A stretch of 64,000 bases of DNA, taken from NCBI GenBank assembly GCA_964516135.1, contig CAZEWN010000015.1, positions 1 to 64,000 of the forward strand, given 5' to 3'. This DNA is from 34-65-8 sp964516135 (GTDB taxonomy: Bacteria; Pseudomonadota; Alphaproteobacteria; Sphingomonadales; Sphingomonadaceae). The notes under the pieces are model-generated. The model had not been told where the DNA came from. It saw only the letters and a list, made by a program, of their open reading frames with translations, and did not search any database. The translations under genes were made by a program, and so were the position numbers. This document shows positions 9,901 to 18,257 of this stretch, piece by piece; positions within the stretch are counted from its first letter, which is position 1, and every line of letters starts with the position of its first letter.

Positions 9901-10175
9901 GCGAAATGCCGGTCGATCCTGCGCTGCGCGACCAGTACGAGGCTCGCAAGGCGGCCCTGCGGACACTGATCGCGCAGCTGGACGAGCAGGCCGGGGAAGA
10001 AGAATGGCGAGCGCTGGCGAGCGCGCTGCACCAGTTGGCAGGGATCGCTGCAATTTTCGGAGAGGGGCAGCTCGGTGAAGCCGCGAGCACCATGGAACGG
10101 CGGCTGGGCCAGCCACAGGACATCGGTGGCCGGCTCGCGATCGCGGCGGAAGCCCGCGCTGCGTTGGGTTCTTGA
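6987..10175 (+). CDS. Hybrid sensor histidine kinase: MASE1-PAS-PAS-HisKA-HATPase-REC-HPt
   Basis: A 1062-residue membrane hybrid kinase. Residues ~30-315 form a multi-helix MASE1-like sensor. PAS domains follow at ~325-440 and ~450-570. HisKA has the phospho-acceptor H595 in MSHEIRTPMNG. The HATPase shows an N-box near 706, DTGIGI near 741 and GGTGLGLAI near 770. The receiver (from ~834) has phospho-acceptor D890 in LLMDLQMPVMDG. The C-terminus (~980-1062) has H1015 in ALHQLAGIAAIFGE, matching the HPt HxLxG motif. All modules for a His-Asp-His relay are therefore in one chain. The start is a GTG 6 bp after bioA; an ATG at 7026 is an alternative. A single-domain response regulator lies convergently next to it. 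Confidence 0.9.
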   Translation: MPRVSARLTTLVRMLPRIFEGDRVRIELTRGEVLRIAVVAALFGLLAYAGIWLTRESGRIALLWLPNAIVAAWLLRNRSDAWALYIAACALANLAVNRIVGDSWWVAAGLSLANAIEILAVVWVMRWSRGRRPDMGEVDSHVWLLASALVGSVLSATVASVFLAGAGSVLSLGDWERWIIADGLSLMILLPIALVAIDAWNTRRWPTRAVMQRWLVMIALVTAGTCLIFAQSTFPFLFLVSPLVLYAAFRTGLNGTAVAVLIVTVVASIATVMGSGPISLVRGGPELQLIAFQVFLAANFGMGFPVAAMLNQRARDRAELRAERDEKQEILDNVREIIFRTDARGCWTSLNPAWERLTGYTVAESLGWPTTRLLVPDDLAATREIYPRIVGGEIDEATLPQRFIDRAGNVRHIEVSIRRLATGDGSFDGTIGNIRDVTDQVAQARELAASEERFRRLAESAPVGIFRASATGELTYINPGWAAKVGMTVDQMMGKGWLSAVADPAPLIQDPPFQGFRPGELRRRVIHFRGADGADLWMETYNAAEFDENGMVTGYFGAAVDVSDARQLEADLRLARRKAEDAASAKSAFLANMSHEIRTPMNGVLGFTELLAKSDLDETQRNHVQLIADSGRAMMRLLNDILDISKIEAGLMRVTIEPIDVRHKLGGIVRLMEPIAAEKGLAVSLAVAPGVPQWLMGDALRLRQIVLNLVGNAVKFTERGSVRVEVCAIDAGRSLRIDVIDTGIGIAPENLQAVFQQFTQADSSVVRKFGGTGLGLAISRQLAELMGGEISVTSVVDEGSTFRVVLPLVAADPPDATVPRPTPPPPQFDASTATIRLLVAEDNEINQKLIHAMAIEAGCLPHIVADGAAAIHEVIEADAAGEPYALLLMDLQMPVMDGLTAARALRAKGYDAKRLPIVALTANAYPEDIAMCVSAGMQGHIAKPLRVRDLIDALDRFAEVVPAPPNRRPLPGEMPVDPALRDQYEARKAALRTLIAQLDEQAGEEEWRALASALHQLAGIAAIFGEGQLGEAASTMERRLGQPQDIGGRLAIAAEARAALGS

Positions 10176-10178
10176 CCT

Positions 10179-10559
10179 TCAGCCGTCGCGCGCGGCCTTG
10201 CGGAGCATCATTTCGAGCCGCATGACCAGTTCCCGCGCGTTGAAGGGTTTGGCCAGGTATTCGTTCGCGCCTGCCTGCAAATAGGTCGCTACGTCTTCGT
10301 CACTGGTCCGCGCGGTCAGCATCATCACCGGCAGGGTCTGCGTGGCCGGGCTTGCCCGCAAGGCGCGCAGCACGTCCAGCCCGCCAAGCACCGGCATCAG
10401 GGCATCGAGCACCAGCGCATCGGGCCGATCCTTCGCGATCATGTCGAGCGCGCTGCGGCCATCGGTCGCTACGCAGATGTCGTGGCCCGCTGCATCGAGA
10501 TGCGCGCTGATCAGACCAATCACGAGATCATCGTCGTCGACGACCAGAATCTTTGCCAA
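10179..10559 (-). CDS. Single-domain response regulator
   Basis: A 126-residue receiver domain with no output domain. The acidic pocket (DDDD at residues 8-11), the phospho-acceptor D52 in LVLDALMPVLGG, the Thr/Ser-Ala step (MLTART) and the conserved Lys in YLAKPFNARELV are all present. It is convergent with, and only 3 bp from, the hybrid kinase, so it is a plausible acceptor from that kinase's HPt domain. It is not in the same transcript. An imperfectly placed inverted repeat (ACCCGA/TCGGGT, 10569-10590) lies just upstream of its start. Confidence 0.9.
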   Translation of the reverse strand: MAKILVVDDDDLVIGLISAHLDAAGHDICVATDGRSALDMIAKDRPDALVLDALMPVLGGLDVLRALRASPATQTLPVMMLTARTSDEDVATYLQAGANEYLAKPFNARELVMRLEMMLRKAARDG

Positions 10560-10673
10560 GGTAATCTCACCCGATTGCGGTTTTTCGGGTCAAGGCACTG
10601 CCTCCGCCGTTACTGCAAGTATTTTCACACGCCAGCCTCGATCGGGAAGCCGGTGATGCTGCCAGGGCCATGG

Positions 10674-13600
10674 TCAGTGGAAGTCGCGCGATGGCGGCAC
10701 GACCCTGAGATTGCGCGGATGAGCCGCCTGGGTGCCCGGCCCACCTCCGGCTGTCGCGCCGCGTACCAGTTGGTTCAATGCCTGGGTACGATCGAACACG
10801 CGGCGCGCCATCAGGTGCACCACCCCCTCCTCGCTGCGCTGTACCTCCCCTTCCACCAACATCAGGCGTGATGCCATTACCTCGCGGCGAAAGCGCTCGA
10901 ACAGGCGCGCCCAGATGAGGATATTGGCAATGCCGCTTTCATCCTCCAGCGTGACGAAGATCGCGTTCCCCTTGCCCGGTCTTTGCCGGACCAGCACGAC
11001 GCCGGCCGTGCGCACAATCCGGCCATTGCGGGCAGTATTGGTATGGGCGCAGCTCAGCACCCCTTCGGCTTGGAACATCGGCCGCAGGAACTGCATCGGA
11101 TGCCCTTTGAGCGACAGCCGCGTGGTCTGGTAATCGGTGGTCACCTCCTCCCACTGGTCCAGCGCGGGCAGCCGCGCGTCGGTTTCCTCGCCAAGTTCGC
11201 GGGCAGCGGCGTGGTCGAACAGCGGCAGGCTGCCGGCCGGGGTGCGGCGCACCTCCCACAAGGCCTCGCGCCGCCCCAGGTCTAACGATTGCAGCGCATC
11301 GGCATCGGCCAGCAACCGCAGCGCGCGCGGCGGCAGGCGTGCGGCGCGCGCAAGCTGTTCGATGCTGGTGAATGGCCCGACCGCCCGGGCGCCGGTGATG
11401 GTATCGACCCAAGCCTGCCGGAATCCATCGATTAGCCGGAAACCCAGCCGGACAGCCAGGGCGCCATCCACGCCGCGTTCGATTCCATGGTCCCAGCCCG
11501 ACCGGTTCACGTCGATCGGCCGCACATCCACGCCGTGTTCGCGGGCATCGCGGACGAGCTGCGCCGGGGCATAAAAGCCCATCGGCTGCGAATTCAGGAT
11601 CGCGCAGGCGAAGATCGCCGGATGGTGGCATTTGATCCAGCTGGACACATAGACCAGTATCGCGAAGGACTGGGCGTGGCTTTCGGGGAAGCCATAGCTG
11701 CCGAACCCCTCGATCTGGCGAAAGCAGCGTTCGGCGAATTCGCGTTCGTATCCGCGCCGGACCATCCCTGCGACCATCTTCTCGGCAAAGCGTTCCATCC
11801 GTCCGACATTACGGAACGTCGCCATCGAGTGGCGTAGCTTGTTGGCATCGGCGGGCGAAAATTCGGCGGCGGTGATCGCCAGGTTCATCGCCTGTTCCTG
11901 GAACAGCGGGACGCCCAGCGTCTTGCCCAGCACTTCCTTCAATTCGTCGGGATCGTGCGGCGGGTGGGGGGATGGCCATTCGACCTTCTCCTTGCCCGAA
12001 CGACGGCGCAGGTACGGATGCACCATGTCACCTTCGATCGGCCCGGGCCGGACGATCGCAACCTGGATCACCAGGTCGTAGAGCTCTTTTGGCTTCAACC
12101 GGGGAAGCATGTTGATCTGCGCGCGGCTTTCGACCTGGAACACGCCGATGCTGTCGCCCTTCTGCAGCATTGCGTAAGTCGCCGGATCATCGGGCGGGAT
12201 GGTGTGCAGGTGATGATCGCCCGCCCCCCATTCGCGCATCAGGACGAACGCCTTGTGAATGCAGGTCAGCATCCCCAGCGCCAAGATATCGACCTTCATC
12301 AGCCCCAGCGCGTCGATATCGTCCTTGTCCCATTCGATGAAAGTGCGATCGGGCATGGCGGCATTGTGGATTGGCACCAGTTCGTCGAGCCGCCCCTGGG
12401 TGAGCACGAAACCGCCGACATGCTGCGACAGGTGGCGGGGAAAGGTCAGCAACTGGTCGACAAGAAGGCGCAGCCGCGTGATTTCGCGGTTGTCGATGTC
12501 GATCCCGGCCTGGCGATAGCGTTCGGCTTCCATCTCTCCCGAAAAACTGCCCCACACCGTACTGGTCAGGCGCTGGACGACATCTTCGGAAATACCCAGC
12601 ACCTTGGCCACTTCGCGCACCGCGCTGCGCGGGCGGTAATGGATCACCGTGGCGGCGATCGCGGCTCGTTCGCGGGTGTAGCGACGATAGATGTACTGCA
12701 TCACCAGTTCGCGCCGTTCATGTTCGAAATCGATGTCGATATCGGGCGGCTCATCACGTTCTTCCGACAGGAAGCGGGTGAACAGCAGCTTTTCCTTGAT
12801 CGGGTCGATCGCGGTGATGCCCAACACGTAGCAGACGATCGAATTGGCCGCCGATCCGCGCCCCTGGCACAGGATCCCCACGCCCCGCGCATATTCGACC
12901 ACATCGAACACGGTCAGGAAATAGCAGGCATATTGCTTGGCGCGGATCAGGTCGAATTCAACCTGCAGCTTTGCTTCGTCCGCCGCCGACAGGCCGTCGG
13001 GATATCGTTCGGGCAGTTTTTGGCGGACCAGGTTTTCCAGCCAGTCATGCGCTTCCCACCCTTCGGGCACGGGTTCGTCGGGATATTCGTAGCGCAGCTG
13101 CGACAGGTCGAATTCGATCCGCGCTAGGAAAGCCAGCGTCTCGGCCACGGCATCGGGCGCGTCGCGAAAGAGCCGGGCCATTTCCCGCGGCGACTTGAGA
13201 TGTCGTTCCGCATTGGCCAGCAGTCGTCGCCCGGCACCAGCTACTGCCATGCCTTCGCGGATGCAGGTGACGACATCCTGCAGCGGACGATCCGCCGCCC
13301 TGGCATAAAGGGCATCGTTGGTGGCGATCAGCGGAATGCCCAGCCGCTGGCCCATGGCCTGCTGATGGGCCAGCCGTCGCCGGTCATCGCCATTGCAGGG
13401 CATCGTTGCGCCCAGCCACAGCGATCCGCGCGCACGCCACAACAGGCGGCGTAGCACGTCCTCGTCATCATCCCCGTCACCTGCCATGGCGATCAGCAGC
13501 AAGTCGTCGCAGAATTCGGCCAGATGCGCGAAAGTGAGCAGGCAATCTCCCTTGTCCGCCGCCCGGTTGCCCGCGCTCAGCATGCGGCACAACCGACCCC

Positions 13601-13895
13601 ACCCGCGCCGATTGGCCGGATAGGCGACGATATCGGGCGTGCCATCACTGAACACCAGCCGCGCACCCACGATCAATTTGAAGTCGACCCCGTGGCCATG
13701 GAGCGCCCGTGCCTGTCCGTTCGCCTCGCGCAGGGCCGACCAGGCGCGCACCACCCCGGCCACGGTGTTGCGATCGGCAATTCCGATACCCGCATGGCCC
13801 AGGGCAATGGCCTGGGCGACCATGTCGCTGGGATGCGATGCGCCGCGCAGGAACGAATAATTGGTGGCGGCAACCAGTTCGGCAAAACCGGTCAT
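10674..13895 (-). CDS. dnaE2: Error-prone DNA polymerase III alpha subunit DnaE2/ImuC
   Basis: A 1073-residue C-family polymerase, the normal length for DnaE2. An N-terminal PHP domain (FLRGASHPSDMVAQA, then GIGIADRNTVAG) is followed by the palm, with catalytic acidic residues in PDIDIDFEHE near residue 385, then helix-hairpin-helix and OB-fold regions (VRTAGVVLVRQRPGKG near residue 965). DnaE2 performs damage-induced translesion synthesis together with ImuA and ImuB. It is the last gene of imuA-imuB-dnaE2: its ATG overlaps the imuB stop by 4 nt. The operon is under the LexA box at 16146-16160. Confidence 0.96.
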   Translation of the reverse strand: MTGFAELVAATNYSFLRGASHPSDMVAQAIALGHAGIGIADRNTVAGVVRAWSALREANGQARALHGHGVDFKLIVGARLVFSDGTPDIVAYPANRRGWGRLCRMLSAGNRAADKGDCLLTFAHLAEFCDDLLLIAMAGDGDDDEDVLRRLLWRARGSLWLGATMPCNGDDRRRLAHQQAMGQRLGIPLIATNDALYARAADRPLQDVVTCIREGMAVAGAGRRLLANAERHLKSPREMARLFRDAPDAVAETLAFLARIEFDLSQLRYEYPDEPVPEGWEAHDWLENLVRQKLPERYPDGLSAADEAKLQVEFDLIRAKQYACYFLTVFDVVEYARGVGILCQGRGSAANSIVCYVLGITAIDPIKEKLLFTRFLSEERDEPPDIDIDFEHERRELVMQYIYRRYTRERAAIAATVIHYRPRSAVREVAKVLGISEDVVQRLTSTVWGSFSGEMEAERYRQAGIDIDNREITRLRLLVDQLLTFPRHLSQHVGGFVLTQGRLDELVPIHNAAMPDRTFIEWDKDDIDALGLMKVDILALGMLTCIHKAFVLMREWGAGDHHLHTIPPDDPATYAMLQKGDSIGVFQVESRAQINMLPRLKPKELYDLVIQVAIVRPGPIEGDMVHPYLRRRSGKEKVEWPSPHPPHDPDELKEVLGKTLGVPLFQEQAMNLAITAAEFSPADANKLRHSMATFRNVGRMERFAEKMVAGMVRRGYEREFAERCFRQIEGFGSYGFPESHAQSFAILVYVSSWIKCHHPAIFACAILNSQPMGFYAPAQLVRDAREHGVDVRPIDVNRSGWDHGIERGVDGALAVRLGFRLIDGFRQAWVDTITGARAVGPFTSIEQLARAARLPPRALRLLADADALQSLDLGRREALWEVRRTPAGSLPLFDHAAARELGEETDARLPALDQWEEVTTDYQTTRLSLKGHPMQFLRPMFQAEGVLSCAHTNTARNGRIVRTAGVVLVRQRPGKGNAIFVTLEDESGIANILIWARLFERFRREVMASRLMLVEGEVQRSEEGVVHLMARRVFDRTQALNQLVRGATAGGGPGTQAAHPRNLRVVPPSRDFH

Positions 13896-15466
13896 GCGAA
13901 CAGTCCGTGCATGTACCAGGCCGGATGCCGCTCTTCGTCTTCATAAAGGCCGTGGCGGAATATCCAGAAGCGCCGGCCCCGGCGATCTTCCACCCGGTAG
14001 TAATCGCGTGTCGGCGCACCGTGCGCGGGGTTACCATCGCGCGCGCGCCACCATTCCGATGCGATCCGTTCCGGCCCTTCGAAACGGCTCACCTCGTGCA
14101 GCGCCTTGCGCCAGCGAAATCGATGCGGCGGTCCGTCGGGCACTTCTGCGATCACCTGGATCGGCTGGGGCGGGTCGAACAGGTGCAGCGGGCGCAGCGG
14201 CGGATTGCCGGGCGGCGAGATCGCCCATTCGCCCTGGCCTTGCCTCTGGCCCACGGCGACCGCCGGCAGGGCGAGCTGGGCTTGTTCGGGGATATGGCTG
14301 TCGCGCGGGGAAAAGCGGCGCACCCGCCCGCGCCCCAGCTTGTTGCTGAGCCGGTCAACCAGTTCATCGACATCCTGCCCGGCGCGCGTGGCCCCGCCTT
14401 GCAGCCGCAGCTGGCTTGCCGCCAGCGGTTCGTGCGCGGGCACCATAAGGCGCACCATGTCGTAACCGAAACCGGGGTCGAGCGGATCGTCGAGCGTGTC
14501 GATCCGCTCGCGAAAGAGCCGCATCACCACCTTGGCATCGCGCGTCGCGGCGCCCGTTTCGACCGACAGCTGCCGGGTCATGCCATCGGCACGGAAGAAC
14601 AGCGCCTCGAACCGCCGCCCGCCGTGGCCGCGCGCGCGCAGCGCCTCCATCGCCTGCCCCGCCAGATCAGCGAGCCGGTCGAGCACGTAAGAGGTCCGCG
14701 CAACAGGTTCGGCAAACCGACGATCAAATACCAGTGATGCCTCAACCGTCCGGAAAGTCAACGGGCTGGCTGCTTCGCCAGTCATCCGGCGCACCGCCTG
14801 AACCGCGCTTTCGCCGAACCGCGCGGCGATGGCGGCCAGCGGGCGGCGCGCGACATCCCCGATGGTGGGCAGGCCGGCCCGGCCGAGCGCGACTTCGCCT
14901 TCGCGACCCAGCCCCAGCGCCGCCACCGGCAGGCGCATCACCGCCGCGCGTTCATCGACAGCAGGTGCGCGCTGGAACCGCGCCAGCGCCAGCGCCGCCT
15001 CCGGCCCATAGGCAAAGGCCGCGCGCAGCCCCAGGCCGAACCGCTCCATCCGCGTTTCCACATCGGCCAGCAGCGCCCGCTCCCCCCCGAACAGATGGGT
15101 GCAGCCGGTCACGTCCAGCACCAGCGCATCGGTGCCGTCTATCGCCACATGCGGGGTATAGCGCGTGCAACCCTGAGCCAGACGGTCGAGTAGCACCGCA
15201 TCGGCATGGGGATCATGATCGAAGACCAGCAGTTCGGGCACCGCGACGCGGGCGTCGGCCAGCCCCATGCCGGGACGCAAACCCAACTCCACCCCACCGC
15301 GATCGACCGCTGCCAGGCGCAGGGCGCCTTTGACCTTTTCCACCATGGCCAGCGGCGCATCAGGCGGAGCGGCGGCGCCCCTGCCGATCCGCGTCACCCG
15401 TTCGATGCTGAGCCACGGCAGCCATAGCGCCAGATAGCGGCGATTTGCGGAAGGCACGCTCGTCAC
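13892..15466 (-). CDS. imuB: ImuB, Y-family-polymerase-like protein of the mutasome
   Basis: A 524-residue protein beginning RRYLALWLPWLSIERV, the usual ImuB opening. It has a Y-family polymerase fold with little-finger and C-terminal regions. In known ImuB proteins the catalytic acidic residues are lost and the protein acts as an adaptor between the beta clamp, ImuA and DnaE2; I expect the same here. It overlaps imuA by 107 nt at its start and dnaE2 by 4 nt at its end, so the three genes are tightly coupled. Confidence 0.93.
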   Translation of the reverse strand: MTSVPSANRRYLALWLPWLSIERVTRIGRGAAAPPDAPLAMVEKVKGALRLAAVDRGGVELGLRPGMGLADARVAVPELLVFDHDPHADAVLLDRLAQGCTRYTPHVAIDGTDALVLDVTGCTHLFGGERALLADVETRMERFGLGLRAAFAYGPEAALALARFQRAPAVDERAAVMRLPVAALGLGREGEVALGRAGLPTIGDVARRPLAAIAARFGESAVQAVRRMTGEAASPLTFRTVEASLVFDRRFAEPVARTSYVLDRLADLAGQAMEALRARGHGGRRFEALFFRADGMTRQLSVETGAATRDAKVVMRLFRERIDTLDDPLDPGFGYDMVRLMVPAHEPLAASQLRLQGGATRAGQDVDELVDRLSNKLGRGRVRRFSPRDSHIPEQAQLALPAVAVGQRQGQGEWAISPPGNPPLRPLHLFDPPQPIQVIAEVPDGPPHRFRWRKALHEVSRFEGPERIASEWWRARDGNPAHGAPTRDYYRVEDRRGRRFWIFRHGLYEDEERHPAWYMHGLFA

Positions 15467-16142
15467 GATTCCACTCCATTTGCCAGCGCATTCCCGCCGG
15501 CCCCGAACGCTGCCGCAGCAATTCGACCTCGATCATTCCATGACCCGGGGCATTGGCCGCCAGTGCGACCGAGGGAGCCGCCGACACATTCCACCGCGTG
15601 GTCGCAGCGCTGGGTGTCGGGACGGCGTTGATCCGCAGCATGAACAGGGTCACGCCCGATTTCTCGGCCGCCAGTGCCAGTCGCCGGCTCGCGGTCAGGG
15701 TTAGCAGCGGTGCCTTGCCCCAGCATTCCACCACCAGCGCGGCCAGGCCCGGGCAAGCGGCGGCATCAGCCGCGGCCTGCAACAGCATTCGATCGTCGGG
15801 CAGGACGGAAAGGATCAGCGCGCCTGGATCGCCGCCCAGTTCGGCCAGGCCGGGCATATAAAGCTGGCCCATGCCGCGTTCGCCGGCTTCCGTTCGCAGC
15901 CAGGCCAGGGCACCCGCCTTGACCCGCAAGGCCAGCATGGCGGCAAGACCCGCCGCACTGGCCGCATCATCGATGTCGGATGCGTAAAGTTCGTGCAGGC
16001 GGCCTTGCGCCAATCCATTCCTGAGCGCTTCGTCGAGATCGCTATTCCCGGTCGTGAAGACATGTTCCACGCGCGCAGCGCAGCCAAAATCGGCCTGCGC
16101 GACGTGACGCCGCAAGATATCGAGGGCAAGCGAATCGCTCAT
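15360..16142 (-). CDS. imuA: ImuA, RecA-like component of the SOS mutasome
   Basis: A 260-residue RecA/SulA-like protein (first gene of the operon). It contains the typical ImuA LAQGRLHELYASDIDDAA region in place of a full P-loop, ALAWLRTEAG, and VVECWGKAPLLTLTASRRLALAAEKSG. The C-terminal tail is Arg-rich (GDADRQGRRRSA) and is encoded in the stretch shared with imuB. The start ATG lies 3 bp from the LexA box, so a bound repressor would cover the translation start and probably the promoter. This fits damage-induced expression. Confidence 0.92.
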   Translation of the reverse strand: MSDSLALDILRRHVAQADFGCAARVEHVFTTGNSDLDEALRNGLAQGRLHELYASDIDDAASAAGLAAMLALRVKAGALAWLRTEAGERGMGQLYMPGLAELGGDPGALILSVLPDDRMLLQAAADAAACPGLAALVVECWGKAPLLTLTASRRLALAAEKSGVTLFMLRINAVPTPSAATTRWNVSAAPSVALAANAPGHGMIEVELLRQRSGPAGMRWQMEWNRDERAFRKSPLSGAMAAVAQHRTGDADRQGRRRSA

Positions 16143-16145
16143 TTA

Positions 16146-16160
16146 GTTCTCTATATGTTC
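16146..16160. promoter_or_regulatory. LexA (SOS) box of imuA-imuB-dnaE2
   Basis: GTTCTCTATATGTTC on the plus strand (GAAC-N7-GAAC on the coding strand of imuA) is an exact match to the alphaproteobacterial LexA consensus GTTC-N7-GTTC. It lies immediately upstream of the imuA start codon (16142). Its position before a known SOS mutagenesis operon makes the call strong. Confidence 0.9.
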
Positions 16161-16474
16161 TAATTTCCGGCGGGCCAAGGCGCGCCGGAATATTCCGCTG
16201 ACCGCAGTTCGATAATCGGTCGCTACGTGATTGCGGCGAGCCCAGGGCGAGCCGGGATCGCACAAGAACCAGCGCCTTGCCGCAGGAGGCAACGCCCCGT
16301 CCCCGTCATCGCGACACCGCCCCACAACGTACGCGACATCGACACCAGCGCCCATCCCAGCGCACGCCGCGCCTCCCTACCCCGTCATGCAGGGACGGCG
16401 GCAACTGCTCGCTGGACGAACATCCATTTTACCGCGCCTATGCGCGCCCCCGCAAGTGCGCGCACAGGTCGGGC
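16161..16474. other. 314-bp stretch without a convincing gene
   Basis: This region separates the LexA box from the small ORF and flavoprotein genes. Open frames on both strands read as Pro/Arg/His-rich sequence, with no family resemblance or ribosome-binding site. It may include a promoter for the flavoprotein cluster or worn-down coding sequence, but nothing specific is visible. Confidence 0.4.
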
Positions 16475-16645
16475 ATGATGTCCAAGGAACTTTCCGGTGC
16501 AAACGGGCTGCGCGGCCTCATTGCTGGAGCCTGGCTTGCGCCCGACTGCTACGATGTGCTCTCCACCGCGCTGCTGGAACTCGGCGGACGCTACGATCCC
16601 GCAGTGAACGCCTTCGGCATCGAACCGGGAGCGCTGAGCCAATGA
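16475..16645 (+). CDS. Small ORF coupled to the flavoprotein gene, possible remnant
   Basis: About 55 residues (MSKELSGANGLRGLIAGAWL..., ATG at 16475 or 16478) ending in TGA that overlaps the flavoprotein ATG (ATGA). The overlap and the protein-like composition (AWLAPDCYDVLSTALLELGG) argue that it is or was translated. I do not recognise a family. The frame stays open upstream without a good start, so it may be the C-terminal end of a decayed gene rather than an intact small protein. Confidence 0.4.
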   Translation: MMSKELSGANGLRGLIAGAWLAPDCYDVLSTALLELGGRYDPAVNAFGIEPGALSQ

Positions 16646-18069
16646 GCATCGAGACTTTCGATGGAGCCGCCTTCGAATTTACCGTGCCCGTGCTCGTGGC
16701 AGGAGGCGGCGCCTGCGGATTGACTGCCGCGCTCGCGGCCGCAGAGGCCGGCGCGCAGGTGCTGGTGCTGGAGCGCGATCCCGTTCCGCTTGGCACGACC
16801 GCAATGTCAAGCGGACTGATCCCGGCCGCCGGCACGCGCGCGCAGCGGGCGGCGGGCATTACCGATGACAGCCCCGAGCGCTTCGCCGACGATCTGGTCG
16901 ACAAGGTCGGCAACGCGCTCGATCGCGAACGGGCATTGCACGTCTGCGCGCAATCGACCGTCACGGTGGACTGGCTGATTGACGTGCACCACCTGCCGCT
17001 GACCCTGTTCGAGGCGGCGGGATCGTTGCCTGGCCACAGCCGTTCGCGGCTGCACGGCACACCCAACAGGACCGGCGAGGAATTGATGGCGAGCCTGCAG
17101 GATGCCGTGATCGCGGCGGGCGGTGACATAATGACCGACGCGCGGGTCAGCGCGCTGATCGTCGACGATGTGCGGCGGGTGCGTGGGGTCAAGGTCGATC
17201 GTCCCGATGGTTCCGTCGAGCGCATCGGATGCGACACGCTGATCCTCGCGACCTGCGGTTACGCGGCCAGCGAACGGTTGATCGCGCGGCATATCCCCGA
17301 AATCCAGGCCGCCGTCACGCACACGCACCCCGCATCACGCGGGGATGCACTGGCATGGGGCGAGGCAATGGGAGCCGCGACCGGCGACCTCACAGGCTAT
17401 CAGGGCCACGGCAACCTGGCAGCGGGGCATGGATTGCTCGTGTCTTGGCTTTCGATCACTGAAGGCGGGTTCCAGGTCAACGCCGGGGGTGAACGATTCT
17501 CCGACGAAGGACTAGGTTATTCGGAACAGGCGACCCACGTCGCCGCGCAACCCGACGCGTTCGCTTGGACGATCTATGACCAGCGGGTCCATGCCGTGAT
17601 GACGCCGATCGCCGAGTACCGTGATGTGGTGGCAGCAGGCGCGCTCCGGCATGCAGACGACATAGCCGATCTGGCGGAACAGATCCGCGTGCCTGAAGAC
17701 ATCCTCGCGCGCGAATTCGCCCTTATCGACGCAGCGATCGAGAGCGGCGAGCCCGACAGGTTCGGCCGCCGTTTTATCCCGACGCGACGCCTTGCCCCAC
17801 CGTTCGTCGCGGTCAAGGTCAACGGAGCGCTATTTCACACGCAGGGCGGCCTCGAGGTTGATCATGATGCACGGGTGATGGCAACCGATGGCACGACCTT
17901 TCCCAACCTGTTCGCCGGTGGGGGCGCTGCGCGCGGTCTCTCCGGACCGACCGCGGCTGGCTATGTCGCGGGCAACGGGCTGATGACCGCAACGACGCTC
18001 GGGCGGCTCGCGGGTCAGGCCGCCGCGCAGCAGGTCCTTTCGCTGCATAACGGATCGCGACCGGCGTGA
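16642..18069 (+). CDS. FAD-dependent oxidoreductase, fumarate reductase/3-ketosteroid dehydrogenase type
   Basis: A 475-residue flavoprotein. The dinucleotide-binding motif GGGACG is at residues 21-26, followed by E44 for the ribose. The C-terminus has FPNLFAGGGAARGLSGPTAA, the FAD-closing segment of the succinate dehydrogenase/fumarate reductase flavoprotein-like superfamily. I start it at 16642 because the FAD motif is then close to the N-terminus and the ATG overlaps the preceding stop. Longer readings add a Pro/Arg-rich extension without merit. It probably reduces or dehydrogenates an unsaturated acid, steroid or similar compound; the substrate is unknown. The next gene, overlapping by GTGA, is a broken deacetylase. 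Confidence 0.8.
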   Translation: MSIETFDGAAFEFTVPVLVAGGGACGLTAALAAAEAGAQVLVLERDPVPLGTTAMSSGLIPAAGTRAQRAAGITDDSPERFADDLVDKVGNALDRERALHVCAQSTVTVDWLIDVHHLPLTLFEAAGSLPGHSRSRLHGTPNRTGEELMASLQDAVIAAGGDIMTDARVSALIVDDVRRVRGVKVDRPDGSVERIGCDTLILATCGYAASERLIARHIPEIQAAVTHTHPASRGDALAWGEAMGAATGDLTGYQGHGNLAAGHGLLVSWLSITEGGFQVNAGGERFSDEGLGYSEQATHVAAQPDAFAWTIYDQRVHAVMTPIAEYRDVVAAGALRHADDIADLAEQIRVPEDILAREFALIDAAIESGEPDRFGRRFIPTRRLAPPFVAVKVNGALFHTQGGLEVDHDARVMATDGTTFPNLFAGGGAARGLSGPTAAGYVAGNGLMTATTLGRLAGQAAAQQVLSLHNGSRPA

Positions 18070-18257
18070 AGGCCACCCTGGGCGCTTATGACTGGTGGCC
18101 TTATCGCGACTGCCCCAGGATCGTGTGGCCAGGCGGTGCGCGAATCGCATTCTGGGTCGCCCCCAACATCGAATTCTACGGCCTGGCCCCACCCGCCGAG
18201 CCATCGCGATTATTCGCCATATGAGGACTGGCACGGTACGCGCGCTTCGAGATCCAG
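18066..18257 (+). pseudogene. Truncated, frameshifted polysaccharide deacetylase-like gene
   Basis: A GTG at 18066 overlaps the flavoprotein stop. The first ~40 codons (AYDWWPYRDCPRIVWPGG, then RIAFWVAPNIEFY) match the N-terminus of PuuE/allantoinase-like polysaccharide deacetylases. The frame stops at 18222-18224. The neighbouring frame from about 18185 continues with WPHPPSHRDYSPYEDWHG, resembling the family's downstream HRDYG region. This suggests a small deletion plus frameshift. Homology ends abruptly near 18257, where the oppositely oriented receptor gene begins. The catalytic domain is missing, so the gene is dead. Confidence 0.65.

Noticed and set aside
16143..16355. 70-codon minus-strand frame covering the LexA box
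   Set aside because: It overlaps the operator and imuA start region and has no ribosome-binding site or family likeness.
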